Shown here: one piece after another, positions 49,307 through 58,149 of the stretch | Layout of the letters: every line of letters begins with the position of its first letter | Position numbering within the stretch: the stretch's first letter is position 1 | NCBI RefSeq assembly: GCF_914271435.1 | Contig: NZ_CAJZAI010000006.1 | Coordinates: 62,001-126,000 of the forward strand | Origin: Cupriavidus laharis | GTDB taxonomy: Bacteria > Pseudomonadota > Gammaproteobacteria > Burkholderiales > Burkholderiaceae | Direction: 5' to 3' | Length of the DNA stretch: 64,000 nt | The notes under the pieces: model-generated | Database searches by the model: none | Seen by the model: only the letters and a program-made list of their open reading frames with translations | What the model was told of the DNA's origin: nothing | Made by a program: the position numbers and the translations under genes

Positions 49307-52135
49307 TCAGTGGGCTTCTTCCCAGTTCGCACCGCTGCCGACTTCTGCAACCAGTGGCACCCGCAACTGCGCCACCGAACACATCAGCTCGGGCAATCCG
49401 GCCTTGACCGCCTCCAGTTCACCCTGCGGCACTTCGAGCACCAGTTCATCGTGCACCTGCATGATCTGGCGCGTCTGCAACCGGTCGCGTTCCAGCCAGC
49501 CCTGTACCGCGATCATCGACAGCTTGATCAGGTCCGCAGCCGTGCCCTGCATGGGCGCGTTGATGGCCGCGCGTTCAGCCGCCTGGCGGCGCGGGCCGCT
49601 GCCGCCGTTGATGTCCGGCAGCCACAGGCGCCGGCCGAACACGGTTTCGACATAGCCCTGTTTGCGTGCTGTCTGCCGCGTCTCTTCCATGTAGTGCGCC
49701 ACGCCCGGGTAGCGCATGAAATAGCGGTCGATATAGTGCTTGGCGGCCTCGCGCTCGATGCCCAGGTTGCTGGCCAGCCCGAACGCGCTCATGCCGTAGA
49801 TCAGGCCGAAGTTGATCACCTTGGCATAGCGGCGCTGCTCGCTGCTGACGGCCTCGCGCTCCACGCCGAAAATCTCGGAAGCGGTGGCGCGGTGGATGTC
49901 CTCGCCATTGGCAAACGCGCGCAGCAGGTTCTCGTCGCCCGATATGTGGGCCATGATGCGCAGCTCGATCTGCGAATAGTCGGCCGACACGATCACGCTG
50001 CCCGGCGGCGCGATGAACGCTTCGCGAATGCGCCGGCCTTCCTCCGTGCGCACGGGGATGTTCTGCAGGTTCGGGTCCGTTGACGCCAGCCGGCCCGTCA
50101 CCGCCGTGGCCTGCCCGTAGCTGGTGTGCACGCGGCCGGTGTTCGGGTTGACCATCTTCGGCAGCTTGTCCGTGTACGTGGACTTGAGCTTGGACAGGCC
50201 GCGGTAGTCCAGCAGCAGCTTGGGCAGCGGGTAGTCCTCGGCCAGCTTCTGCAGCACCTCTTCGTCGGTCGACGGCGCGCCGCTCGCGGTCTTCTTGACC
50301 ACCGGCAGCTTCATCTGGTTGAACAGGATCTCGCCGATCTGCTTGGGCGAGCCCAGGTTGAACGGCTGCCCCGCAGCGGCGTACGCGGCCTGCTCCAGCG
50401 CAAGCATGCGCTGGCCCAGTTCGGCGCTCTGTGCGGCCAGCCGCCCGGCATCGATCAGCACGCCGTTGCGTTCGATCTTCTGCAGCACCACCGACACCGG
50501 GATCTCGATTTCCTCATACACGCGGCGCAGGCCCGGCGCGGCCTGCACCTGCGGGAACATCTTGCGATGCAGGCGCAGCGTCACGTCGGCATCCTCGGCC
50601 GCATATTCGGTTGCACGCGCCAGGTCGATCTGGTCGAAGCCGATCTGGCTCGCGCCCTTGCCGCAGACTTCCTCGTACGTGATGGTCTTCAGGCTCAGCA
50701 GGCGCTCCGCCAGGCTGTCCATGCCGTGGTTGCGGTGCGAGGCCAGCACGTAGCTCTCCAGCATGGTGTCCTGCGCGATGCCGCGCATGGTCACGCCATG
50801 GTTGGCAAACACATGCATGTCGTACTTGATGTTCTGGCCGAGCTTGGGCTTGCTCTCGTCTTCCAGCCATGCACGCATGCGCGCCAGCACTGCCTCGCGC
50901 GACAGCTGGCCGTGGTTGTCCATGCCAGCCACATCCGGGCCGCGGTGTCCCACCGGGATATAGCAGGCCTCGCCCGGCTCCACGGACAACGAGATGCCGA
51001 CCAGCTGCGCCTGCATCGGATCGAGCGACGTGGTCTCGGTATCGATCGCCGTCAGCGGCGCGCTTTCGATGCGCTGCATCCACGCTTCGAGTGCGGCCTC
51101 GGTCGTCACCATCTCGTAGCGGATTGCGGTCGGCGCCGTATCGTCCTGCGCGGGCGCGGCATCAGCGTCCGACGCGGACGGCGTAGCTGCCGGTGCGTCG
51201 AACAGCCCGCCCTGCGCGGGCACTGCCGCGGCGCGCGCGCGTGCCTGCGCGCGCGGGTCGGGCAAGCTTTCGCCGCTCAGTTCGCGCAGCCAGGTCTTGA
51301 AGCCATAGCGCGTGAAGAAGGCCACCAGCTTTTCCTTGTCCTCGCCAACCTCCTTGAGCGAATGAAAATCCGCCACCGCGGCGCTCAGGTCGCAATCGGT
51401 CTTGACGGTGACCAGCTCGCGCGCCTTGGGCAGCCAGTCCAGCGTATTGCGCAGGTTCTCGCCGACCACGCCCTTGATGCCGGCGGCGTTCGCCATGATG
51501 GCGTCGAGCGTGCCATGTTCGGCCAGCCATTTCACGGCGGTCTTGGGGCCCACCTTGGGCACGCCGGGAACGTTGTCGACCGCGTCGCCGATCAGCGACA
51601 GGTAGTCGACAATGCGCTCGGGCGGCACGCCGAACTTGGTGTTCACGCCGGCCGGGTCGAGCACTTCGCCGCTCATGGTGTTGACCAGCGTAACGTCGTC
51701 ATTGACCAGCTGCGCCAGGTCCTTGTCGCCGGTGGAGACCACCGTGCGCACGCCCTGCCCGCTGGCCTGCCGGGCCAGCGTGCCGATCACGTCGTCGGCT
51801 TCCACACCGTCGACCACGACAATCGGCCAGCCCAGCGCGCGCACCGCTTCGTGGATCGGCTCGATCTGCCGGGCCAGGTCCTCCGGCATCGACGGGCGGT
51901 GCTCCTTGTAGGCCGGATACAGTTCGTCGCGGAACGTCTTGCCCTTGGCGTCGAACACGCAGGCGCTATACTCTGCCGGGTAATCGTTGCGCAGCTTGCG
52001 CAGCATGTTGATCATGCCGTAGATTGCCCCTGTGGGCAGACCCTCACCATTCCTCAGGTCCGGCAGCGCGTGATAAGCGCGATACAAATAGCTCGATCCA
52101 TCGACGAGCAAGAGTGTTTTTGGACTATCCGACAT
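49307..52135 (-). CDS. polA: DNA polymerase I
   Basis: 942 aa. The 5'-3' exonuclease domain (1 to about 300, LLLVDGSSYLYRAYHALP at the start) is followed by a 3'-5' exonuclease domain (IDTETTSLDPM, Exo I, near residue 375; the Exo II Asn region and Exo III AEDADVTLRLH are present, so proofreading looks intact) and the polymerase domain with DYSQIELRIMAHISGD (motif A), VINFGLIYGMSAFGL (motif B) and QVHDELVLEVP (motif C). It starts at 52135 (MSDSPKTL), with ATG 52141 two codons upstream as an alternative. The next gene begins at 52140 on the other strand. Confidence 0.97.
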   Translation of the reverse strand: MSDSPKTLLLVDGSSYLYRAYHALPDLRNGEGLPTGAIYGMINMLRKLRNDYPAEYSACVFDAKGKTFRDELYPAYKEHRPSMPEDLARQIEPIHEAVRALGWPIVVVDGVEADDVIGTLARQASGQGVRTVVSTGDKDLAQLVNDDVTLVNTMSGEVLDPAGVNTKFGVPPERIVDYLSLIGDAVDNVPGVPKVGPKTAVKWLAEHGTLDAIMANAAGIKGVVGENLRNTLDWLPKARELVTVKTDCDLSAAVADFHSLKEVGEDKEKLVAFFTRYGFKTWLRELSGESLPDPRAQARARAAAVPAQGGLFDAPAATPSASDADAAPAQDDTAPTAIRYEMVTTEAALEAWMQRIESAPLTAIDTETTSLDPMQAQLVGISLSVEPGEACYIPVGHRGPDVAGMDNHGQLSREAVLARMRAWLEDESKPKLGQNIKYDMHVFANHGVTMRGIAQDTMLESYVLASHRNHGMDSLAERLLSLKTITYEEVCGKGASQIGFDQIDLARATEYAAEDADVTLRLHRKMFPQVQAAPGLRRVYEEIEIPVSVVLQKIERNGVLIDAGRLAAQSAELGQRMLALEQAAYAAAGQPFNLGSPKQIGEILFNQMKLPVVKKTASGAPSTDEEVLQKLAEDYPLPKLLLDYRGLSKLKSTYTDKLPKMVNPNTGRVHTSYGQATAVTGRLASTDPNLQNIPVRTEEGRRIREAFIAPPGSVIVSADYSQIELRIMAHISGDENLLRAFANGEDIHRATASEIFGVEREAVSSEQRRYAKVINFGLIYGMSAFGLASNLGIEREAAKHYIDRYFMRYPGVAHYMEETRQTARKQGYVETVFGRRLWLPDINGGSGPRRQAAERAAINAPMQGTAADLIKLSMIAVQGWLERDRLQTRQIMQVHDELVLEVPQGELEAVKAGLPELMCSVAQLRVPLVAEVGSGANWEEAH

Positions 52136-52139
52136 TCCC

Positions 52140-53081
52140 ATGGACTCTAAATTGACTGGTGCTGCAGCAGGCGGTGCCTCGACCGCCCCCCTTGCCGACC
52201 CGGATGTTTCCGATATCTCCGGCGATACCGTACAACCCCCGCCGGAAGCTGCTGCTGAACACGCGGCTGCCGTCGCCCGTGCGGCCGATGCCGCCGCCGC
52301 TGGCAACCCCGCGCAAGCGCCGGCCGATGGCGCGGCGGGTTCGCGCGCGAACCCGCGCAAGATGATTCCCAGCCTGCGTGCGCTGGCCGACGAAGACCGC
52401 GCAACCGCGAAGAAGGCGCGCGCCTCGTGGCAAATGTTCACGATTATGGCAGAGTTCATCGAGGCCACCGAGTACCTGTCGGAGATCCGCCCGGCGGTCT
52501 CGATCTACGGCAGCGCTCGCCTGCGCGAAGATTCCCCCTATTACCAGCGCACAATCGAAATCGCGCGGCTATTCTCGGATGCCGGCTTTGCGGTGATCTC
52601 GGGCGGCGGCCCCGGCATCATGGAAGCGGCCAACAAGGGGGCGCACGCCGGCAAGTCGGCCAGCGTCGGCCTCAATATCGAGCTGCCGCACGAACAGCAG
52701 GGCAACCCGTACCAGGACATTGCCATGCGGTTCCGCCATTTCTTTACGCGCAAGGTCACGTTCGTCAAGAACTCCGATGCCTTCATCGTCATGCCGGGCG
52801 GCTTCGGCACGCTCGATGAACTCGCCGAAGTGCTGACGCTGGTGCAGACCGGCAAGTCGCGTTCGGTGCCCGTGGTGATGTTCGGCAGCCGCTTCTGGAA
52901 GGGCCTGCTCGACTGGTTCCGCTTCACGCTGCTGCCCATGGGCCTGATCGCCGAGCACGACCTCGACCTGATGAAGATCGTCGACGAGCCGCATGAAGTG
53001 CTGGAAGCCGTCTACGAGTACTACGAGCGCCGCGGCGGCGACAAGCCGATCCCGCCGAAGGAAGAAATGTTCTATCTGTAA
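52140..53081 (+). CDS. LOG-family protein (TIGR00730; cytokinin-riboside phosphohydrolase-like)
   Basis: 313 aa. The Rossmann core (about 100-300) has VSIYGSARL, VISGGGPGIMEAANKGA and the family signature MPGGFGTLDELAEVLT (PGGxGTxxE). LOG proteins hydrolyse nucleoside 5'-monophosphates to the base; bacterial roles are broad. The first 73 residues are a low-complexity Ala/Pro-rich extension without homology; translation may really begin at the Met near 52359 (MIPSLRALADED), as neither start has a good SD. The annotated start lies five bases from the divergent polA start. Confidence 0.88.
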   Translation: MDSKLTGAAAGGASTAPLADPDVSDISGDTVQPPPEAAAEHAAAVARAADAAAAGNPAQAPADGAAGSRANPRKMIPSLRALADEDRATAKKARASWQMFTIMAEFIEATEYLSEIRPAVSIYGSARLREDSPYYQRTIEIARLFSDAGFAVISGGGPGIMEAANKGAHAGKSASVGLNIELPHEQQGNPYQDIAMRFRHFFTRKVTFVKNSDAFIVMPGGFGTLDELAEVLTLVQTGKSRSVPVVMFGSRFWKGLLDWFRFTLLPMGLIAEHDLDLMKIVDEPHEVLEAVYEYYERRGGDKPIPPKEEMFYL

Positions 53082-53194
53082 TACAAGACTGGGTTCAAGG
53101 GAGACCGGCGTCACGCGCTGGAGAGCCCTTTTGCCGCGGCGTTGCCGGGGTGCCCCACAGGCCACGGCAGCGGCCCGTTCGCGGCAGGAATTGC

Positions 53195-53200
53195 TAGAAT
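53195..53200 (+). promoter_or_regulatory. -10-like box upstream of the DUF2782 gene
   Basis: TAGAAT in TTGCTAGAATGG, 104 bp before the DUF2782 start. No -35 match; tentative. Confidence 0.3.
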
Positions 53201-53303
53201 GGAAAGTATCCGCTTGCCAAGCCCGGCGCCGCCGGGTAGCAGCCAACGCCGCATTCCGCCGCGCAGCAGCCGCATCGACTGCTGTGCCGCACAGGAGCCC
53301 CAG

Positions 53304-53720
53304 ATGACCTCCCCCTCACTCCGGTTCGCCGTGCCTGCTGGCGCAGTGCCAGCAACCGCCCGCACGCCGCGCCTGGCCCTGGCCGCCGCCGTGCTGGCGC
53401 TGGCCCTGCCCGGCCTGGCGCTGGCGCAACCCGCCGAGGAAAGCAACGCCCTCACCCAGCAGGAACTGAACCGGATCAACAACCAGCCGATCGCCCCGGC
53501 CGCCAAGTCGCAGATCAACCAGCCGCGCCAGCCGAGCTTCCAGCTCAACGAGCGCGACGGCACGCAGGTGCGCGAATACCGCGACAAGGGCCGGGCCACC
53601 GATATCCAGGTAAAGTCCGGGTTCGGCACCAAGTACCAGATGAGCAAGCCGGAAGACAGCTCGCCCAAGATCCGCGAGCATGACGTCAACCGCGTGCCTT
53701 CGGTCAACCTGCAGTTCTGA
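53304..53720 (+). CDS. DUF2782-family exported protein
   Basis: 138 aa. A Sec-type signal peptide spans about residues 20-42 (ALAAAVLALALPGLALAQP, cleavage after ALA or AQP). The mature part carries NERDGTQVREYRDKGRATDIQVKSGFG, read in parts, which matches the REYR..G core of DUF2782. It is Gln/Asn-rich between the signal and this core. CAGGAG precedes the ATG. The family is conserved next to polA and thrB in Burkholderiaceae; function unknown, predicted periplasmic. Confidence 0.8.
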   Translation: MTSPSLRFAVPAGAVPATARTPRLALAAAVLALALPGLALAQPAEESNALTQQELNRINNQPIAPAAKSQINQPRQPSFQLNERDGTQVREYRDKGRATDIQVKSGFGTKYQMSKPEDSSPKIREHDVNRVPSVNLQF

Positions 53721-53834
53721 TTCCGACTACCCACGGCCCCGGGCACGCCCGGGCCGCGCCGGTCCTCCGGCAGTATTGCCGCGGCGGCGGCCACCTTTGT
53801 GCCGCCGCTTTCCGTTTCGCATCACACAACGAGT

Positions 53835-54830
53835 ATGGCCGTATTCACCACGGTCTCGCACGACGAGATCGCCCGCTGGCTGCTTGACTACGACCTTGGC
53901 GAAGTCCGCGAATTGCGCGGCATCGCCTCCGGCATCGAGAACAGCAATTTCTTTCTGACCATGGAGCAGGATGGCCGCACGCGCGAGTACGTGCTGACCA
54001 TCTTCGAGCGGCTCACGTTCGCGCAGCTGCCCTACTACCTGCACCTGATGGCACACCTTGCCGCGCGCGGCATCACCGTGCCCGCGCCGATCCCGGCGCG
54101 CGACGGCGAGATCCTGCGTGCGCTCAAGGGCAAGCCTGCCACCATCGTCACGCGCCTGCCGGGCGCTTCGCAACTGGCGCCGGATGCCGAGCACTGCGCG
54201 CAGGTCGGCGACATGCTGGCGCGCATGCACGTGGCCGGCCAGGACTATCCGCGCAGCCAGCCCAACCTGCGCAGCCTGCCGTGGTGGCAGCAGACCGAAG
54301 CGGAGATCGTGCCCTTCCTCGACGCGCAGCAGCGCACGCTGCTGCAGCAGGAGATCGCGCACCAGGCGGCCTTCTTCGGCAGCGCGGACTACGCGGCTCT
54401 GCAGGGTGGCCCGTGCCACTGCGACCTGTTCCGCGACAACGCGCTGTTCGAAGAAGACGGCAAGGGCCACCACCGCCTGGGCGGCTTCTTCGATTTCTAC
54501 TTCGCCGGCAACGACAAGTGGCTGTTCGACCTGGCCGTAACCGTCAACGACTGGTGCATCGACCTGGCCAGCGGCGAGCTCGACAACGCTCGTGCTCAGG
54601 CCTTGGTGCGGGCATATCATGCGGTCAGGCCGCTCACCGTCACCGAAACCGCGCATTGGCGCGACATGCTGCGTGCGGGCGCCCTGCGCTTCTGGGTGTC
54701 GCGCCTGTGGGATTTCTACCTGCCGCGCGAAGCCGACATGCTCCAGCCGCATGATCCGACCCATTTCGAACGCATCCTGCGCCGGCGCCTTGCCATGACA
54801 GCGGACGCCGCCGCGCTTGCCTGGATCTGA
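53835..54830 (+). CDS. thrB: Homoserine kinase, ThrB type II (choline kinase-like fold)
   Basis: 331 aa. Phosphorylates homoserine in threonine synthesis. Unlike the GHMP-fold ThrB of enterics this is the APH/choline-kinase-fold enzyme: [12 protein letters not shown] near the N-terminus, the catalytic block [16 protein letters not shown] (HxDxxxxN, about 195-212), and the second metal-binding region [24 protein letters not shown]. Start at 53835 ([12 protein letters not shown]) follows homologues. The DUF2782 gene is 114 bp upstream and the membrane-protein gene only 5 bp downstream. Confidence 0.95.
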   Translation: MAVFTTVSHDEIARWLLDYDLGEVRELRGIASGIENSNFFLTMEQDGRTREYVLTIFERLTFAQLPYYLHLMAHLAARGITVPAPIPARDGEILRALKGKPATIVTRLPGASQLAPDAEHCAQVGDMLARMHVAGQDYPRSQPNLRSLPWWQQTEAEIVPFLDAQQRTLLQQEIAHQAAFFGSADYAALQGGPCHCDLFRDNALFEEDGKGHHRLGGFFDFYFAGNDKWLFDLAVTVNDWCIDLASGELDNARAQALVRAYHAVRPLTVTETAHWRDMLRAGALRFWVSRLWDFYLPREADMLQPHDPTHFERILRRRLAMTADAAALAWI

Positions 54831-54835
54831 TTGGT

Positions 54836-55624
54836 ATGCAACTACTGGAAGTTCCCGCCAAGGAAGGCTACGTCTGGTTCCGCCAGGGCATCTGGCTGTT
54901 CCGCAAGAATCCGCTCGCGTTCCTGATGCTGCTGTTCATCTACCTGATCGCGGCGCAGCTGGCCATCGTGGTGCCGCTGATCGGCATCATCGCGCTGCTG
55001 GTGGTCACGCCCGGCCTGTCGGTCGGCGTCATGACGGCCTGCCGCGAAGTCATCCAGAACAAGCGCGTCCTGCCGACCGTGCTGTTAGCCGGATTCCGTA
55101 CCAACGGCAAGGAAGCCACGCGCAACCTGCTGGTGCTGGGCGGCATCTATGCGGCACTGGTATTCCTGCTGAGCCTGATCGCGGGCGCGCTGGTGGACAT
55201 GAGCGCGCTGCTGCCGATCCTGCTGAAGGAAGAGACGCTGACGGCCGAGGCCGTGCGCCAGCTCTACTACGCGCTGCTGATCGGCGCGCTGCTCTACACG
55301 CCCATCGCGATGATGTTCTGGTTCGCGCCGCTGCTGGCGGCGTGGCACGGCGTGCCGCCCGTCAAGGCAATGTTCTTCAGCTGGACCGCATGCTGGCGCA
55401 ACCGCGGGGCCTTCTTCACCTACGTGTTGCTGTTCGCCGTGCTGCTGGTGGCGATCCCGTTCTTCCTGGAAACGATCTTCAGCGCGTTCGGCGCAGAGAC
55501 CGTGCTGTCGTTCCTGGTCACGCCGTATTCGCTGCTGATGCTGGCCATCCTGTACTGCTCGTTCTACGCGACCTACCGCGGCTGCTTCAACGTCGTTCCC
55601 GCGGAACAGGGCACACCGACCTGA
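54836..55624 (+). CDS. BPSS1780-family membrane protein
   Basis: 262 aa integral membrane protein with about six helices. It begins MQLLEVPAKEGYVWFRQGIWLFRKNPLAFLMLLFIYL (read in parts); this amphipathic lead-in and NPLAF segment mark the family, which was named from a Burkholderia protein. Further helices are at about 45-65, 95-125, 155-175, 190-215 and 225-250. Function unknown. It directly follows thrB (5 bp), so the two are probably co-transcribed. Confidence 0.85.
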   Translation: MQLLEVPAKEGYVWFRQGIWLFRKNPLAFLMLLFIYLIAAQLAIVVPLIGIIALLVVTPGLSVGVMTACREVIQNKRVLPTVLLAGFRTNGKEATRNLLVLGGIYAALVFLLSLIAGALVDMSALLPILLKEETLTAEAVRQLYYALLIGALLYTPIAMMFWFAPLLAAWHGVPPVKAMFFSWTACWRNRGAFFTYVLLFAVLLVAIPFFLETIFSAFGAETVLSFLVTPYSLLMLAILYCSFYATYRGCFNVVPAEQGTPT

Positions 55625-55650
55625 GCGGCAGACACAAAGGCGGAATATCG

Positions 55651-55698
55651 GATTGTTAGTTCCCCTCTCTCGCTTGCAGGAGAGGGCAGCAAACAATC
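55651..55698. terminator. Long convergent hairpin between BPSS1780 gene and sauR
   Basis: GATTGTT at 55651 pairs with AACAATC at 55692-55698, and inside it CCCTCTC pairs with GAGAGGG. It sits between two convergent genes and probably ends both transcripts, though there is no strong U run. Confidence 0.6.
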
Positions 55699-55711
55699 GC
55701 TCAGCCCCCTT

Positions 55712-56470
55712 TCATTCCCCGAACGTCCTCCCCATCTCCTCCGCTGCCGCCCTCAAATCCGGCACGAACTCATACAACCGATCCATCGACATCCGCGCCA
55801 GCGGCGCCTGCACCGCAATCGCGGCACAGGCGCGATTGCGGTTGAGCATCACCGGCACCGCGACTGCGATCATGCCCTGAAGGTTTTCCTGGTTGTTGAC
55901 ACCCAGACGGCGGCGGCGCGTCTCGGCGAGTTCCGAGCGCAGTATCTCGACATCGGTAATGGTATTCGCCGACTGCGCCCGCAGCGGCAGACTTGCAATC
56001 ACCCGTTCCCGCTGCGCACACGGCAGGAACGCGAGCAGCAATTTGCCGCTGGCCGAGCAATGCAGCGGCACCCGCGACCCCGGCTGCAGGTGCATCCGCA
56101 GCGGCCACTGCGTTTCCACACGGTCCAGATAGACAACATCGTCGCCGGACAGCATGGTCAGGTTGCAGGTCTCGCCAACCTTGTCGACGAGCTGCTGCAG
56201 GATCGCGTGGCGCGCCGCCGCCGGCCCCGCCTGCATCAGCACATTGACCGCGAACTGGCGCACGCGTGACGAGCACTCGTAGTACCGGCTGCCCGCCGTG
56301 CGCGACACCAGCCAGGTGCTTTCGAGCTGCTTGAGGAGGCGGTGCACGGTCTGCTTGGGCAGCCCGATCTCCTGCACGATGGCCGCGAGCGAAAGCGGCC
56401 CTTCTGCCATGGACAGGATCTCGAGGATGCGGAAGGCGCGCACCGCGGCGGCGTTCGAGTGATTGCTCAT
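55712..56470 (-). CDS. sauR: SauR, IclR-family regulator of sulfoacetate degradation
   Basis: 252 aa. N-terminal winged HTH (about 8-70: AFRILEILSMAEGPLSLAAIVQEIGLPKQTVHRLLKQLE in parts) and a C-terminal IclR effector domain (about 80-250) with the HCSASGKLLLAFLP signature. It is divergent from sauSTU, and the gene set matches the Cupriavidus necator sulfoacetate cluster, where SauR controls induction. The inducer is presumably sulfoacetate or a derivative. A 20-bp inverted repeat lies just ahead of its start. Confidence 0.9.
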   Translation of the reverse strand: MSNHSNAAAVRAFRILEILSMAEGPLSLAAIVQEIGLPKQTVHRLLKQLESTWLVSRTAGSRYYECSSRVRQFAVNVLMQAGPAAARHAILQQLVDKVGETCNLTMLSGDDVVYLDRVETQWPLRMHLQPGSRVPLHCSASGKLLLAFLPCAQRERVIASLPLRAQSANTITDVEILRSELAETRRRRLGVNNQENLQGMIAVAVPVMLNRNRACAAIAVQAPLARMSMDRLYEFVPDLRAAAEEMGRTFGE

Positions 56471-56487
56471 GGATTCAATTTATAGGA

Positions 56488-56513
56488 TTCCGGGACGCCC
56501 AGACGTCCCGAAA
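56488..56513. promoter_or_regulatory. Probable SauR operator
   Basis: CGGGACG-CCCAGA-CGTCCCG (56491-56510) is a perfect 7-bp inverted repeat; with TTC and AAA flanks the arms extend to ten bases with one mismatch. It lies 21 bp upstream of the sauR ATG, beside TATAAA (56486-56481, minus strand). A further half-site GGGACG is at 56565-56570 towards sauS. Confidence 0.6.
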
Positions 56514-56679
56514 ACTGCGTTCTGCGTTTCACCCCGTTTCCACGCTCGCGAAAGCGCACAAATTGGGACGAGCTGCCCCGCCGGCTTCACTAGATTCGAT
56601 CCGGGGCCAGCGCCATCCATCGCGTAGCGAGCCACGCGACAAGCCGCGGACCCCACTGTCCAAACCGCGGAGTCGATCC

Positions 56680-58149
56680 ATGAGTGTGCAAATACTGCGT
56701 CACCGGCAGTCCAACAATCCCGATTTGCCCCAAGCGGCAGCGTTCGAGCCCGACCAGACGGCGCAGACCGTTGCCGTGATCGTGGCGCGGGCCAGGCAGG
56801 CACAGCGCGAGTTCGCGCGGGCCGACCAGGCCACCATCGACACGGCCGTGGCCGCGGCCGCGTGGGCCATCATGGAGCCCGCGCGCAACCGGCAGCTCGC
56901 GGAATGCGCCGTGGCCGACACCGGGCTCGGCAATGTCGAGGACAAGATCCGCAAGAACCACCGCAAGACGCTCGGGCTGCTGCGCGACCTGCACGGCCGC
57001 AAGACGGTAGGTGTGATCTCTCAGGATGCAGAAACGGGCATCACCGAGATCGCGCGCCCAGTGGGCGTGGTGGCGGCCATCACACCGTCCACCAACCCGG
57101 CGGCCACGCCGGCCAACAAGATCCTCAACGCGCTCAAGTGCGGCAACAGTGTGATCGTCGCGCCATCGCCGAAGGGCCAGGGCACGTGCGAGCTGCTGCT
57201 GTCGTTCATCCACGCCGAATTTGCTCGGGCGGGCCTGTCGGCGGACCTTGTGCAAATGCTGCCTGCGCCGGTCTCGAAGACGGCTACGGCGGAGCTGATG
57301 CGGCAAGCCGATCTGGTGGTCGCCACGGGCTCTCAGGCCAATGTGCGCATGGCCTACACCTGCGGCACACCCGCATTCGGCGTCGGCGCCGGCAACGTGG
57401 CCTCGATCATCGACACCAGCGCCGCACCGGATGATGCCGCCGCGAAGATCGTGCGCTCCAAGACCTTCGACAACGCCACGAGCTGCTCGTCGGAAAACAG
57501 CCTGGTCGTGCTCGACGCGGCCTACAAACCCATGCTCAAGGCGCTGGCCGCGGTTGGTGGCGTGCTGCTCACTTCGACGGAAAAAGCGCGGCTGCAGGCG
57601 CTGATGTGGCAGGACGGCAAGCTCGCCGGCAAGGCCACGGGGCAGAGCGCACGACGCATTGCCGAGCTTGCCGGACTCGAACGCGTGCGCGACCAGCAGC
57701 CGACCATGCTGCTGGTCGAGGAAGCCGGCGTGGGCAGCGAATTCCCGTTCTCGGGCGAAAAACTCTCGCCCGTGCTGACGCTGTACCGCGCCGCCGACTT
57801 TGCTGCGGCAGTCGATTGCGTCGCGCGCCTCTATGACTACATGGGCGCCGGGCATTCGGTCAGCCTGCACACGGCCAACCCGCGCCAGGCACTGCAGCTC
57901 GGGCTGGAACTACCGGTGGCGCGCGTGATCGTCAACCAAGCGCACTGCTTCGCCACGGGCGGAAATTTCGACAATGGCCTGCCGTTCTCGCTGTCGATGG
58001 GCTGCGGCACCTGGGGCGGCAACAACTTCTCGGACAACCTTGGCTGGCGCCAGTACCTGAACATCACGCGCATTGCGGTGCCCATCGCCGAGCGCGTGCC
58101 CGACGAAGCCGACCTGCTCGGCGACTACTTTGCGAGGGTCGGCAAATGA
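56680..58149 (+). CDS. sauS: Sulfoacetaldehyde dehydrogenase (acylating), SauS
   Basis: 489 aa CoA-acylating aldehyde dehydrogenase. In C. necator it reduces sulfoacetyl-CoA to sulfoacetaldehyde with NADPH. Catalytic Cys269 lies in FDNATSCSSENS, preceded by the cofactor segment GVGAGNVASIIDTS (about 234-247); TPSTNPAATPANKILNALK (about 135-153) is typical of the acylating subfamily. The assignment rests on the neighbourhood (SauT ligase, SauU transporter, SauR) as well as fold. Its last four bases overlap the sauT start. Confidence 0.9.
   Translation: MSVQILRHRQSNNPDLPQAAAFEPDQTAQTVAVIVARARQAQREFARADQATIDTAVAAAAWAIMEPARNRQLAECAVADTGLGNVEDKIRKNHRKTLGLLRDLHGRKTVGVISQDAETGITEIARPVGVVAAITPSTNPAATPANKILNALKCGNSVIVAPSPKGQGTCELLLSFIHAEFARAGLSADLVQMLPAPVSKTATAELMRQADLVVATGSQANVRMAYTCGTPAFGVGAGNVASIIDTSAAPDDAAAKIVRSKTFDNATSCSSENSLVVLDAAYKPMLKALAAVGGVLLTSTEKARLQALMWQDGKLAGKATGQSARRIAELAGLERVRDQQPTMLLVEEAGVGSEFPFSGEKLSPVLTLYRAADFAAAVDCVARLYDYMGAGHSVSLHTANPRQALQLGLELPVARVIVNQAHCFATGGNFDNGLPFSLSMGCGTWGGNNFSDNLGWRQYLNITRIAVPIAERVPDEADLLGDYFARVGK

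Noticed and set aside
47459..50083. 874-codon plus-strand frame across the dienelactone hydrolase, NDH-2 and polA 3' end
   Set aside because: It spans three well-supported minus-strand genes and their gaps, has no recognisable domain and shows shadow-type composition.
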